Shown here one piece after another: positions 8,010 to 16,494 of a stretch of 64,000 nucleotides of DNA. The stretch is from Mucilaginibacter mallensis (lineage in GTDB: Bacteria > Bacteroidota > Bacteroidia > Sphingobacteriales > Sphingobacteriaceae). The position numbers and the translations under genes are program-made. Below the pieces are notes generated by a model. It was not told the DNA's origin. It made no database searches and saw only the letters and a program-made list of their open reading frames with translations. Location: NCBI RefSeq assembly GCF_900105165.1, contig NZ_LT629740.1, positions 1,984,001 through 2,048,000 on the forward strand, read 5' to 3'. The stretch's first letter is position 1. Each line of letters starts with the position of its first letter.

Positions 8010-10350
8010 TGTTGATAAACTGGGATTTACCGAGGTAAAGGAACTGATAAAAAATCATTGCCTGAGCGTGATGGGTCAGCAAATGGTGGATAAGATACAG
8101 GTGATGAACAATTATGACCTGATCCGTAAATTTTTAAGCCAGGCAAATGAGTTTAAAAATATATTAGTTAATGATGCCCCACTGCCTATCCAGAATTTTT
8201 TTGATATAAAATCACTAGCCAATAAGGCACGTGTTGAAGGTGTTTTTTTAAGCGAGGAAGAGTTTTACCAGGTACAGGCGTCATTGAATACCGTTTTTTC
8301 GGTGATAGGTTATTTTAATGACCGTGAAGGTCAATATCCCAACCTGGAAGCTTTATTTGAGCATTTGCCTATTGAGAAGGCTATCATTAAAAAAATAGAT
8401 CTTGTAATTGATGCCAAAGGAAAGATAAGGCCTAATGCTTCGCGTGAGCTGATTGATATCACCTCAGGTATTTCAAAAGCTGAACAGGAAGCCCGCAGAA
8501 AGATAGACCAGATATTTAAGAACGCGTCTTCAAGCGGTTGGACGGCTGATGGCTCATTAACCGTGCGCGATGGCCGCCTGTGCATACCGTTACTGGCTGA
8601 AAATAAACGTAAGCTCAAGGGCTTTATCCATGATGAGTCGGCCTCGGGGCAAACCGTTTATATGGAGCCCGAAGAAGTATTTACCTTGAATAATAAGATC
8701 CGCGACCTGGAATTTGAGCGCCGACGCGAGATTATCAAGATATTAACCGGCTTAACTGATGAATTAAGGCCGTATATCCCGCTTTTATTATCCTATCATG
8801 GTTTATTAACCAAGCTGGACTTTGTGCGGGCTAAAGCGCTCTTTGCTATTGATGTTGAAGGTGAAATGCCCGATGTGGTTAATAAACCCGGACTGAAACT
8901 GGTAAACGCGCGCCACCCGTTGCTGTTCCTCAATTTTAAAAAAGAGCATAGAACCGTTGTGCCGCTTAATGTGCAGATAGATGAGGGTACCCGTATAGTA
9001 GTGGTTTCAGGGCCGAATGCCGGTGGAAAATCGGTGTGTATGAAAACGGTTGGCTTGCTGCAAATGATGCTGCAGGCTGGCTTATTGATACCTGCATCCG
9101 AAGCCAGTACAATGGGGGTATTTGCTTCGTTTTTTGTGGATATAGGCGATGATCAGTCGATAGAAAGTGATTTAAGTACTTATAGCGCGCACCTCTCGAA
9201 AATGAAGGAATTTGTGGAGCAGGCCAACGCAAAATCAATGATATTGATTGATGAATTTGGTACTGGTACCGATCCTCAATTTGGTGGCCCGATTGCCGAG
9301 GCTGTGTTGGAATCGCTTAACCATAAAAAGGTTAAGGGCATGGTGACCACGCACTATTCCAACCTTAAAATATTTGCGAGCAATACCGAGGGGTTGGAAA
9401 ATGCCTCCATGCTATTTAATAACGTGGAGATGAAGCCGCTGTATATATTGGAAGTTGGTAAACCCGGCAGTTCGTACGCTTTTGAGATCGCCCAAAAAAT
9501 AGGGTTGCCGCTGAATGTACTTAACCTGGCAAAAAGTAAGGTAAGTGCGGGACAAAAAAGAGTGGATACTTTGCTGGTTGATCTTGAGCGGGAAAAGAAG
9601 GAAATAAACGATACCCGTATAAAGCTGGAGCGCCAGCAAAGGCAGGTTAATGCCTTACTAGCGGAAAATGAGCAGCTGAAAAGCTATCTGGAAGAAAATA
9701 AAAAAACATTGATCCGTGATGCTAAGCAGGAAGCAAAAAATATCATCCTGAATGCAAATAAACTGGTAGAGAACACGATATCTGAAATAAAAAGCAGTAA
9801 TGCCGATAAGGAAAAAACCCGCGACCTGCGCGAAAATCTGAACCGTGAGCTGCAAAAGAATACGATTAAGCCAGAAGTTAAAAAGCCCGCAGTTAATGAT
9901 GATGAATTAAAAGCGGGCGACTGGGTAAAACTAAATGACTCTGAAACTACAGGGCAGGTGATAGAGATTGCCAGGGATAATGTGATCATTGCCATTGGCG
10001 AATTGCGCACTGTGGCTAAGAAGAGCAAAGTGCAAAAAGTATCCCGTAAGGAAGTGCCCAAGGAGATAAGGAAAAGTTATAATTCGCATAGCAGTGATAT
10101 GGCAAGCTTTAGTCCGGAGATTGATGTACGCGGCATGCGTACCGAAGATGCCTTAGGTAATATTGAACGCTTGCTTGACCGCGCCCTGATGATGGGTTTT
10201 GGCAACTTGAAGATCATCCACGGTAAAGGCGATGGTATACTCCGAAAAATGATAAGGCAATACCTTAAAAAATATGACCAGGTTGACCGTATGGAAGATG
10301 AACATGCCGACCGTGGTGGAGATGGGATTACTTATGTATATTTGAAATAG
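7990..10350 (+). CDS. mutS2: endonuclease MutS2
   Basis: This 786-residue MutS-family ATPase lacks the mismatch-recognition domain. The Walker A motif GPNAGGKS lies near residue 340; Walker B/ABC signature regions follow (SMILIDEFGTGTDP). A long Lys/Glu-rich coiled coil spans about residues 515-640. The C-terminal Smr nuclease domain from about residue 705 has IDVRGMRTEDAL and HGKGDGILR. MutS2 suppresses recombination and, in Firmicutes, acts in ribosome quality control; which applies here is unknown. The start overlaps the end of the DUF4296 gene. Confidence 0.95.
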   Translation: MLHPQSSVDKLGFTEVKELIKNHCLSVMGQQMVDKIQVMNNYDLIRKFLSQANEFKNILVNDAPLPIQNFFDIKSLANKARVEGVFLSEEEFYQVQASLNTVFSVIGYFNDREGQYPNLEALFEHLPIEKAIIKKIDLVIDAKGKIRPNASRELIDITSGISKAEQEARRKIDQIFKNASSSGWTADGSLTVRDGRLCIPLLAENKRKLKGFIHDESASGQTVYMEPEEVFTLNNKIRDLEFERRREIIKILTGLTDELRPYIPLLLSYHGLLTKLDFVRAKALFAIDVEGEMPDVVNKPGLKLVNARHPLLFLNFKKEHRTVVPLNVQIDEGTRIVVVSGPNAGGKSVCMKTVGLLQMMLQAGLLIPASEASTMGVFASFFVDIGDDQSIESDLSTYSAHLSKMKEFVEQANAKSMILIDEFGTGTDPQFGGPIAEAVLESLNHKKVKGMVTTHYSNLKIFASNTEGLENASMLFNNVEMKPLYILEVGKPGSSYAFEIAQKIGLPLNVLNLAKSKVSAGQKRVDTLLVDLEREKKEINDTRIKLERQQRQVNALLAENEQLKSYLEENKKTLIRDAKQEAKNIILNANKLVENTISEIKSSNADKEKTRDLRENLNRELQKNTIKPEVKKPAVNDDELKAGDWVKLNDSETTGQVIEIARDNVIIAIGELRTVAKKSKVQKVSRKEVPKEIRKSYNSHSSDMASFSPEIDVRGMRTEDALGNIERLLDRALMMGFGNLKIIHGKGDGILRKMIRQYLKKYDQVDRMEDEHADRGGDGITYVYLK

Positions 10351-10386
10351 GCCTCAATCAACCTTATAACCACTAACCATAAACCA

Positions 10387-11466
10387 ATGAATTATAAGCA
10401 CCTTATCTTATGTATCACGCTGGCAGTAGCTGGTTTTAGTTGTAGCGCTCAAATTACTGTTAAGGCTAATGATCCGCATATACAATATATGGGTAGGGTT
10501 GATCTGCAGGATACTGCCGCTGTATTGTCGTGGTCGGGTACTACGGTTAAAATAAATTTTGAGGGTACCGGCATCAATTATAAAATGCGTGATGAGCGGG
10601 GCGACAATTTTTATAATATATTGCTTGACGGAAAAATAATCAAGAAAGAACAGGTAACTACCGATGGCAAATTTGAGCATGAAATTACCGGACTAAATGC
10701 AGGCAAGCATACCTTAGAATTATTTAAACGTACCGAATGGGCGATGGGCAAGACCTGGTTTTATGGTTTTACTATTGATAAAGGGGGTAAGGTTTTACCT
10801 GCTACGCCTGCACATAAACATAAAATTGAATATTTCGGTGATTCTATCAGCTGTGGCTATGCGGCAGAGGATAGCACCGGGCAAGATAGGGGCACCGCAC
10901 CTTATGAGGATGGCTACATCAGCTATGCGACATTAACCGCAAGGCATTTTAACGCTGACTTTCACAATACATCAAAGAGCGGTATCGGGATCACGGTTAG
11001 CTGGTTTCCGCTGATTATGCCTGAAATGTATGACCGGCTTGATGCCACCGATTCAACCAGTAAATGGAATTTCTCCAAATATACTCCGGATCTGGTGGTG
11101 ATTAACCTTTTTCAAAATGATTCATGGATAGTTGAAAAGCCGAACAATCCGCAATTCAAAGCCCGTTTCGGAACTACAAAGCCGAAGCCCGAGTTCATTA
11201 TTAATGCATATCGTAATTTTGTAGCTACTGTCAGGAGTAAATACCCAAAGGCACATATCATTTGTATACTGGGTAGTATGGATGCCACTCAAACCGGTTC
11301 ACCATGGCCGGGCTATATTCAAAAAGCGGTTGATGGCCTCAACGACAAAAATATTTATACTCATTTCATCCTTTACAAAAATACACCGGGCCATCCCAAT
11401 GTTAAGGAACAACAGGCTATGGCCGATGATCTGGAAGCTTTTGTTGCAAAGAATATGAATTGGTAA
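10387..11466 (+). CDS. SGNH/GDSL hydrolase, carbohydrate esterase family 2-like
   Basis: The 359-residue exported protein has a signal peptide (residues 1-21, ending CSAQ). An N-terminal jelly-roll (residues ~25-135) is followed by an SGNH domain with nucleophile Ser153 in YFGDSISCGYAAED, the glycine block SKSGIGI, the Asn in INLFQNDSW, and the C-terminal His in PGHPNVKEQQAMAD. This two-domain layout is that of CE2 acetyl esterases that deacetylate xylan or mannan oligosaccharides. It follows mutS2 by 36 bases but looks functionally unrelated. Confidence 0.88.
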   Translation: MNYKHLILCITLAVAGFSCSAQITVKANDPHIQYMGRVDLQDTAAVLSWSGTTVKINFEGTGINYKMRDERGDNFYNILLDGKIIKKEQVTTDGKFEHEITGLNAGKHTLELFKRTEWAMGKTWFYGFTIDKGGKVLPATPAHKHKIEYFGDSISCGYAAEDSTGQDRGTAPYEDGYISYATLTARHFNADFHNTSKSGIGITVSWFPLIMPEMYDRLDATDSTSKWNFSKYTPDLVVINLFQNDSWIVEKPNNPQFKARFGTTKPKPEFIINAYRNFVATVRSKYPKAHIICILGSMDATQTGSPWPGYIQKAVDGLNDKNIYTHFILYKNTPGHPNVKEQQAMADDLEAFVAKNMNW

Positions 11467-11477
11467 TCTATAAATAA

Positions 11478-11571
11478 ATGTCATGCTGAACTTGTTTCAG
11501 CATCTCATAAGCTAAGTAGCAAATATTAGTCACTTGTCCTGTGAGGTGCTGAAACAAGTTCAGCATGACAT
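11478..11571. repeat. intergenic inverted repeat (TGTCATGCTGAAC type)
   Basis: Arms 11478-11507 and 11542-11571 (30 bases, one mismatch) begin ATGTCATGCTGAACTTG. It lies between the convergent CE2-like esterase and the acidic protein gene and shares outer ends with the other TGTCAT/ATGACA hairpins. Confidence 0.88.
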
Positions 11572-11586
11572 AGGTAAATATCTTCT

Positions 11587-12150
11587 CTACGTTTCAATAT
11601 GGTCTTTATCATCATCTTCTCCAACCTTTTGCTGTTCGGGTAATTCATTAGGCCCTGGTATATTGGGTTCGCTGGTGCCATCATAATCATCAGTGCCTTC
11701 GCTATATTCTTCCTGCGGATGGGGACGATCATTTTCGCCATTGCCGCGTTCCCGTTTTTCGGGTTTAGGTTCATTGGCTGATGCATACGGCCGTGCTTTA
11801 CTATAATCAGGCGATCCATCCTGGTTTTTAGCTGTAAAGTTTGAATCTTCCGGATGTTCTTCCGATGGTTCGGTACGTGCAAAATAGGCATTGGTATATC
11901 CCGCGTTCTGCGATGGGTTGTTTTTATCATCGCCGGCAGGTGTAAGGTTTTCTTGTCCGAATTTTTGTCCGCCTGCACCTTTACCTTCTGTTGGGTTTGC
12001 ATGCTGGTCTCCCTTGCCGAATAAGTAATGTTTCTTCAGCTGTTTTTCCTCAATGGTGTGGCTATCATTAACACGGTAGGCATTCGGTTGTATTTTTGTT
12101 AACGGCTGATCGTCCCGGTCATTCGTTAAATGGTCATCAGTAAATATCAT
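11587..12150 (-). CDS. hypothetical hydrophilic, probably disordered protein
   Basis: The 187-residue product is very rich in Asp, Glu, Asn, Lys, Pro and Gly and nearly devoid of hydrophobic runs. There is no signal peptide or recognisable domain. An overlapping frame (11526-12002) is Lys/Arg/His/Met-rich and looks like a shadow. I prefer this frame because its acidic, low-complexity composition is coherent throughout, it starts with an ATG close to an AT-rich promoter-like region, and its stop is just before the hairpin at 11542-11571. It could be a stress or surface-associated disordered protein; no function is claimed. Confidence 0.6.
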   Translation of the reverse strand: MIFTDDHLTNDRDDQPLTKIQPNAYRVNDSHTIEEKQLKKHYLFGKGDQHANPTEGKGAGGQKFGQENLTPAGDDKNNPSQNAGYTNAYFARTEPSEEHPEDSNFTAKNQDGSPDYSKARPYASANEPKPEKRERGNGENDRPHPQEEYSEGTDDYDGTSEPNIPGPNELPEQQKVGEDDDKDHIET

Positions 12151-12237
12151 TGACTTTTTATTGTTTGATGTATTAATACTAATGCTTCAAACTTTTAATT
12201 GTTTGGTTTTTTGTAGATATGAACGGTTTGACGATAT

Positions 12238-12269
12238 AGACTTACGATTTTTTTAAACTTCGTAAGTCT
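12238..12269. repeat. hairpin with AGACTTACGA arms
   Basis: Arms 12238-12247 and 12260-12269 are perfect 10-base complements. The 15-mer AAACTTCGTAAGTCT (12255-12269) recurs exactly as one arm of the hairpin at 16396-16472, so this is a second small dispersed repeat family. It lies 50 bases upstream of the CoA-transferase A subunit. Confidence 0.75.
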
Positions 12270-12318
12270 CGCTATTCGATGAATAAAAAACTTAATTTTA
12301 CCTTACCAATTATAGAAC

Positions 12319-13020
12319 ATGAATAAAGTAGTTAATGGGGCCGATGAGGCCATCCATGATATTAAAGACGGCATGACCCTAATGCTTGGCGGTTTCGGAT
12401 TATGTGGGCTGCCTGAAAATTGTATTGCCGCACTGGTTAAAAAAGGGGTGAAAGACCTTACCTGTATCTCCAACAATGCCGGGGTCGACGATTTTGGTAT
12501 CGGCCTAATGCTTAAACAGCGGCAGGTTAAAAAGATGGTGTCATCCTATGTTGGCGAAAATGCTGAATTTGAACGCCAGCTGCTAAGTGGCGAACTGGAG
12601 GTTGAATTGATCCCGCAAGGCACATTAGCCACTCGTTGTATGGCGGCGGGGTATGGAATGCCCGCAATATTTACTCCGGCAGGTATTGGCACAGAGATCG
12701 CCGATGGTAAAGAAATACGAAACTTTAATGGCAAGGATTATTTAATGGAGATGGCTTTTGATGCCGATTTTTCCATTGTAAAAGCCTGGAAGGGCGATAC
12801 CATGGGTAATCTTGTGTATCGCAGCACGGCACGTAACTTTAATCCTGTTATGGCCATGGCCGGTAAGGTAACTATTGCCGAGGTTGAAGAACTGGTTGAA
12901 CCAGGCGAGCTTGACCCTGACCATATTCATACGCCCGGGATTTACGTGCACAGGATCTTTCAGGGGAAGGATTATGAGAAAAGGATTGAGCAAAGAACGG
13001 TAAGAAAGAAGGAAGACTAA
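12319..13020 (+). CDS. 3-oxoacid (succinyl-CoA:acetoacetate-type) CoA-transferase subunit A
   Basis: The 233-residue alpha subunit moves CoA between acyl-CoA and a 3-oxoacid. It shows the family I signature GGFGLCGLPENCI near residues 24-36, ISNNAGVDDFGIG, and the central PQGTLATRCMAAGYGMPAI block. The C-terminal HTPGIYVHRIFQG is typical of ScoA/AtoD-like subunits. The B subunit follows 108 bases downstream, separated by a hairpin. The pair probably serves ketone-body or short-chain fatty-acid use; the donor acyl group is not determined by sequence. Confidence 0.93.
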   Translation: MNKVVNGADEAIHDIKDGMTLMLGGFGLCGLPENCIAALVKKGVKDLTCISNNAGVDDFGIGLMLKQRQVKKMVSSYVGENAEFERQLLSGELEVELIPQGTLATRCMAAGYGMPAIFTPAGIGTEIADGKEIRNFNGKDYLMEMAFDADFSIVKAWKGDTMGNLVYRSTARNFNPVMAMAGKVTIAEVEELVEPGELDPDHIHTPGIYVHRIFQGKDYEKRIEQRTVRKKED

Positions 13021-13027
13021 TAAAACA

Positions 13028-13113
13028 TGTCATTGCGAGCGATAGCGCGGCAACCTCGTCGCTTGCATATTAAACGCGACGAGGTTGCTTCGTCGTTCCT
13101 CCTCGCAATGACA
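13028..13113. repeat. inverted repeat between CoA-transferase subunits (TGTCATTGCGAG type)
   Basis: Left arm TGTCATTGCGAG (13028-13039) pairs with CTCGCAATGACA (13102-13113), and GCAACCTCGTCGC pairs with GCGACGAGGTTGC inside. The repeat interrupts an otherwise obvious two-gene operon and could lower or stabilise expression of the downstream subunit. Confidence 0.8.
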
Positions 13114-13128
13114 ATAATTTTTTAAATT

Positions 13129-13788
13129 ATGTTAGACAAACAAGGCATAGCTAAACGCATAGCAAAAGAAATAAAGGACGGTTACTATGTTAACCTGGGC
13201 ATTGGCATACCAACGCTGGTGGCTAATTATATCCCCGAAACCATGGATGTAGTGTTACAATCAGAAAACGGCTTGCTCGGTATGGGGTCCTTCCCGTTTG
13301 AAGGTGACGAAGATGCCGATACCATTAACGCTGGCAAGCAAACCATCACCATGCTGCCGGGTTCAGCCATATTTGATTCGGCGATGAGTTTTGGGATGAT
13401 ACGGGCTAAGAAAGTTAATTTAACCATACTGGGTGCTATGGAAGTATCCGAAAATGGGGATATAGCCAACTGGAAGATCCCTGGCAAAATGGTTAAAGGT
13501 ATGGGCGGCGCTATGGATCTGGTGGCATCCGCAGAAAACATTATTGTAGCCATGCAGCATGTAAACAAAGCAGGTGAATCAAAGCTGTTGCCTCAATGTA
13601 CACTGCCATTAACGGGCATCAATTGCGTTAAAAAGATAGTGACTGAACTGGCGGTACTTGATATATTACCCAATGGCGGCGGTTTTAAGCTGATAGAGCG
13701 CGCGCCGGGAATAAGTGTGGAGGATATTATTAAGGCTACAGCAGGGAAATTGGTTGTGGAGGGTGAAATTCCTGAAATGGTAATTTGA
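13129..13788 (+). CDS. 3-oxoacid CoA-transferase subunit B
   Basis: The 219-residue beta subunit carries the catalytic Glu46 in LQSENGLLGMG, which forms the glutamyl-CoA thioester. NLGIGIPTLVANYI near residue 22 and the MKGMGGAMDL-type motif (KMVKGMGGAMDLVAS) are also intact. It is the partner of the A subunit immediately upstream and on the same strand. Confidence 0.94.
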   Translation: MLDKQGIAKRIAKEIKDGYYVNLGIGIPTLVANYIPETMDVVLQSENGLLGMGSFPFEGDEDADTINAGKQTITMLPGSAIFDSAMSFGMIRAKKVNLTILGAMEVSENGDIANWKIPGKMVKGMGGAMDLVASAENIIVAMQHVNKAGESKLLPQCTLPLTGINCVKKIVTELAVLDILPNGGGFKLIERAPGISVEDIIKATAGKLVVEGEIPEMVI

Positions 13789-13850
13789 TATTCACCGCGC
13801 GTCATTGCTGTAACGAAGCAATCCCAACAAATCATTTTACATGTGTGGGT

Positions 13851-13924
13851 GTCATGCTGAGCGCTAGTCGAAGCATGTGGGTAAAGGCCTCTGCGCTCAT
13901 ACTTCGACTAGCGCTCAGTATGAC
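13851..13924. repeat. inverted repeat, second copy of the TGTCATGCTGAGC family
   Basis: Arms 13851-13877 and 13898-13924 are complementary with two G-T type changes. The core GCTGAGCGCTAGTCGAAGCA is identical to the copy at 3164. It lies between the convergent CoA-transferase and uridine kinase genes. Confidence 0.88.
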
Positions 13925-13945
13925 GGCCTTTTCTCGACATTACAA

Positions 13946-14587
13946 TTAAGCATCTCCTAATACTTTTTCCCTCAACTGATGCGAAATATTCTCCGTAATA
14001 CAAATAATATCATCGGCAACGTGGGTGTTGTTGGTGATAATCTGGTCGCATTCATCTTTGTAGGGTAATAGGAACTCTTTATAGGCCGGTACAACGTGGT
14101 TTATCCATTTGTATATTACATCATCATGCGAGTAGCCGCGTTCCATCAGATCGCGTTTTAGGCGGCGCTGGAGGGCTATGTCATCATCAGCCTCAATAAA
14201 GATCTTCAGATCCAGTGATTCTGCTATTTTTCTGAAATGCAGGATAAACAAACCCTCTACAATTAAAATAGGAGCGGGCTTTATCTCCAGCATTTTAGGG
14301 ATGGCACTGGGATTATTGAAAGTATATTCCTTTTTTACTATAGTTTGCCAGTTAAGCAGGCTGTTTATATCATCTTCAAAATGCTGATGATCGATCGTAT
14401 CCGGCAGGTCAAAATTAAATAGTTTGTTTTCCTCTGCGGTCATATCAGGTGGTACCGGGAAATAATAATCATCCTGCGATACCAAACATACCTCGTTAGT
14501 ACTAAAATGTTCAAGAAAACACTTTAAAAAAAAGGTTTTGCCAGAGCCGCTTCCCCCTGCAATACCGATTATAAAAGGTTTATTCAT
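13946..14587 (-). CDS. udk: uridine kinase
   Basis: The 213-residue kinase phosphorylates uridine/cytidine in pyrimidine salvage. The Walker A loop GIAGGSGSGKT is at residues 8-18, the substrate region SQDDYYFP near residue 38, FDLPDTIDH near residue 59, and the VEGLFILHF strand near residue 108. The lid Arg-rich stretch LQRRLKRDLMERG follows. Its start overlaps the stop of the upstream LysM gene by eight bases, so the two are one transcription unit. A related phosphoribulokinase/uridine kinase-family substrate cannot be fully excluded. Confidence 0.9.
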   Translation of the reverse strand: MNKPFIIGIAGGSGSGKTFFLKCFLEHFSTNEVCLVSQDDYYFPVPPDMTAEENKLFNFDLPDTIDHQHFEDDINSLLNWQTIVKKEYTFNNPSAIPKMLEIKPAPILIVEGLFILHFRKIAESLDLKIFIEADDDIALQRRLKRDLMERGYSHDDVIYKWINHVVPAYKEFLLPYKDECDQIITNNTHVADDIICITENISHQLREKVLGDA

Positions 14588-15554
14588 TCGGGCTGCCGTA
14601 GCTGATGTTTACATGAAAGCGTTTATCCAAAGCACCTAATGAATCGGCAACGTTTTTAGTTACCACGATGATCACATCTTTGGTTGATTCATTATCGGTA
14701 AACCTACCTACCACCTTGGCATAGGTAGTAAGGTTGGTCATGGGGTTGGTTATTTTTATAACTGTACCAATTGGTGCAGTACGGTGTAAAACAAGCTTTT
14801 TGTTAGGGTCAAGGTCAGTGCCATCAATATAAGTGGCTACGCCTTTTTCATCTTTCTCATATAAACCAAATTTGTTGGCATTAAAATGACTGGCATTGCT
14901 ACTATCCGCTGGCATTATGGCCGTATTGTCCTGTTTGGCAACTACTGGCGGGGCAACTGGCGGTGGAGTGCCTGTACGTACCTTTAATATTTGTCCTGGT
15001 GCAAGTGTGCTTGATGTAAGGCCATTAAGGCTGGTAATATCTTCAACCGTAGTGCCAAAGCGTTTGGCAATAGAGTATAATGTTTCACCTGCCGATACCT
15101 TATAATCCTGTGTTAGGTTACTGTTATTAGCTGGCGGAGTTTGTTGTGCTTGTTGAACTTGTTGTTGTGGCTGCGGCTGTTGCTGAACCGGAGGGGCCTG
15201 TTGTTTAACTACCGGCGTAGCCTCTGTTTTAACCGGTGCGCTTTGCTGCGTAGCAGGGTGTAATTGCTGTTGCGGCGTATTGTATGACGATTCAAGGAAA
15301 GGCCTGTCGGTAGGTACCTTAATTACATTGCCAATAACCAATGCTGCATTGTTGTTGAATTGAATTATAGTTTTTGGACTTACTTTATAAAGGCGACCCA
15401 GTGAGTAATAGTTATCTTTTGGATCAAGTTTATGCAGGATCACTTTTTTGCCGTCTTTATTTTCAATACCAATAGAATCAACCAATGATTTAGCAAAAAC
15501 TGAGGCGGATGTTGTAAATAATAATGCTGTAAATAATAAGATCTTAAATTTCAT
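14580..15554 (-). CDS. LysM-repeat protein with C-terminal RlpA-like (double-psi beta-barrel) domain
   Basis: The 324-residue protein has a signal peptide (residues 1-21). A first LysM-like unit (DNYYSLGRLYKVSPKTII) spans about residues 45-82. A Gln/Pro-rich linker (about 95-145) follows. A clear second LysM (YKVSAGETLYSIAKRFGTT) starts near residue 151. The last 110 residues (APIGTVIKITNPMTNLTTYAKV, then VGRF) resemble the RlpA-type barrel. LysM implies peptidoglycan binding in the periplasm. The overlap with uridine kinase is positional; no functional link is known. Confidence 0.87.
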   Translation of the reverse strand: MKFKILLFTALLFTTSASVFAKSLVDSIGIENKDGKKVILHKLDPKDNYYSLGRLYKVSPKTIIQFNNNAALVIGNVIKVPTDRPFLESSYNTPQQQLHPATQQSAPVKTEATPVVKQQAPPVQQQPQPQQQVQQAQQTPPANNSNLTQDYKVSAGETLYSIAKRFGTTVEDITSLNGLTSSTLAPGQILKVRTGTPPPVAPPVVAKQDNTAIMPADSSNASHFNANKFGLYEKDEKGVATYIDGTDLDPNKKLVLHRTAPIGTVIKITNPMTNLTTYAKVVGRFTDNESTKDVIIVVTKNVADSLGALDKRFHVNISYGSPNE

Positions 15555-15575
15555 AATATGTTATAATACACTAAT

Positions 15576-16370
15576 TTATAAGTTAACAATATTTAATACT
15601 GACTTATCTTTAATATAAATTAAACGGGTTTTATGCAATATAAACGCCTCTGGTTGTAATTTCTGTATACTGGTATTTAATAAATCGTCATAAACTTTAT
15701 CAACACCATTAAATATATACAGATACTGTTTTAGCGTTTCAGCTTCCAAAGTGTGCAAAGATACAATTCTGAAATTATTGTATTCCAGATAATGAATACT
15801 ATTTCCAAATGGTGAAAAAAGGATTAACTCCGGCGATAATAATGCAGGGTCAATCAATTGTGGTACCACTATACTGTTCTGTATCTCATGATTAACAGAC
15901 GGATCATAAACCCGGTTTGTTGCACCGGTTCTTATATCTGCAATAAATAATTTTTTAGGCTGGATGTTGGTATTGTAAACCACTGGTCCATCGGCGCTTA
16001 AATGATCGAACGCATTAATGTAATTTTCCCACAAAGTTTCGCCGGTAATGGCATCAATGGCGATTATACCTTTATGCAAAGGCCCATTTTCCGATTGGTA
16101 ATTGTGTAAGAGCAGTACCCCGTCATAGGCAGCCTCAATACCGGTTAACCAGCGCTCAGGAGTGGTGAGCTCTTTAAAGTTAGTGTGGCCCGTGTTTAAA
16201 TTTATAGATGAAAAACTAACCTGTTTATCCTGCTCGTTGCGGGTTTCTATAAAAATGGTTTCGCTGAGCTCATCAATTTCAAGGCGCCAAATGGTACCGT
16301 TAAATTGCTGGCTGATGTAAGATTGGAGCATGGGCATAGTTTGCAAATATGGATAAAAATGTTTTGCCAT
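15576..16370 (-). CDS. DUF4905-like hypothetical protein
   Basis: The 264-residue soluble protein has repeated beta-strand-rich blocks with propeller-like spacing, for example GIIAIDAITGETLWENYI, reminiscent of PQQ-type repeats. I assign it to the Bacteroidetes DUF4905 group from overall resemblance, with moderate certainty. There is no signal peptide. It ends 21 bases before the LysM gene starts, so it may head the same minus-strand unit. Function unknown. Confidence 0.72.
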   Translation of the reverse strand: MAKHFYPYLQTMPMLQSYISQQFNGTIWRLEIDELSETIFIETRNEQDKQVSFSSINLNTGHTNFKELTTPERWLTGIEAAYDGVLLLHNYQSENGPLHKGIIAIDAITGETLWENYINAFDHLSADGPVVYNTNIQPKKLFIADIRTGATNRVYDPSVNHEIQNSIVVPQLIDPALLSPELILFSPFGNSIHYLEYNNFRIVSLHTLEAETLKQYLYIFNGVDKVYDDLLNTSIQKLQPEAFILHKTRLIYIKDKSVLNIVNL

Positions 16371-16395
16371 AGTTGCAGATGTAATAAATGATATA

Positions 16396-16472
16396 AGACT
16401 TACGAAGTTTAACTCGTTGTTTGTTTTAATGGCCTCGTTGAGGGCTTCGCCGTTTTAAAACTTCGTAAGTCT
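16396..16472. repeat. hairpin with AGACTTACGAAGTTT arms
   Basis: Arms 16396-16410 and 16458-16472 are perfect 15-base complements around a 47-base loop. The arm sequence is shared with the element at 12238-12269. It lies between two minus-strand genes. Confidence 0.8.
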
Positions 16473-16494
16473 GACAAAAGATGTCGGGCAAAAT

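Noticed and set aside
11526..12002. Alternative minus-strand frame rich in Lys, His, Met overlapping the acidic protein gene
   Set aside because: Its composition is that of a shifted frame of a repetitive acidic gene; it also runs into the hairpin at 11542-11571.
14752..14780. Near-perfect palindrome around TACCAATTGGT resembling the TetR operator
   Set aside because: It lies inside the LysM protein coding sequence (APIGTVIKI region), away from promoters, and shares only the short core.
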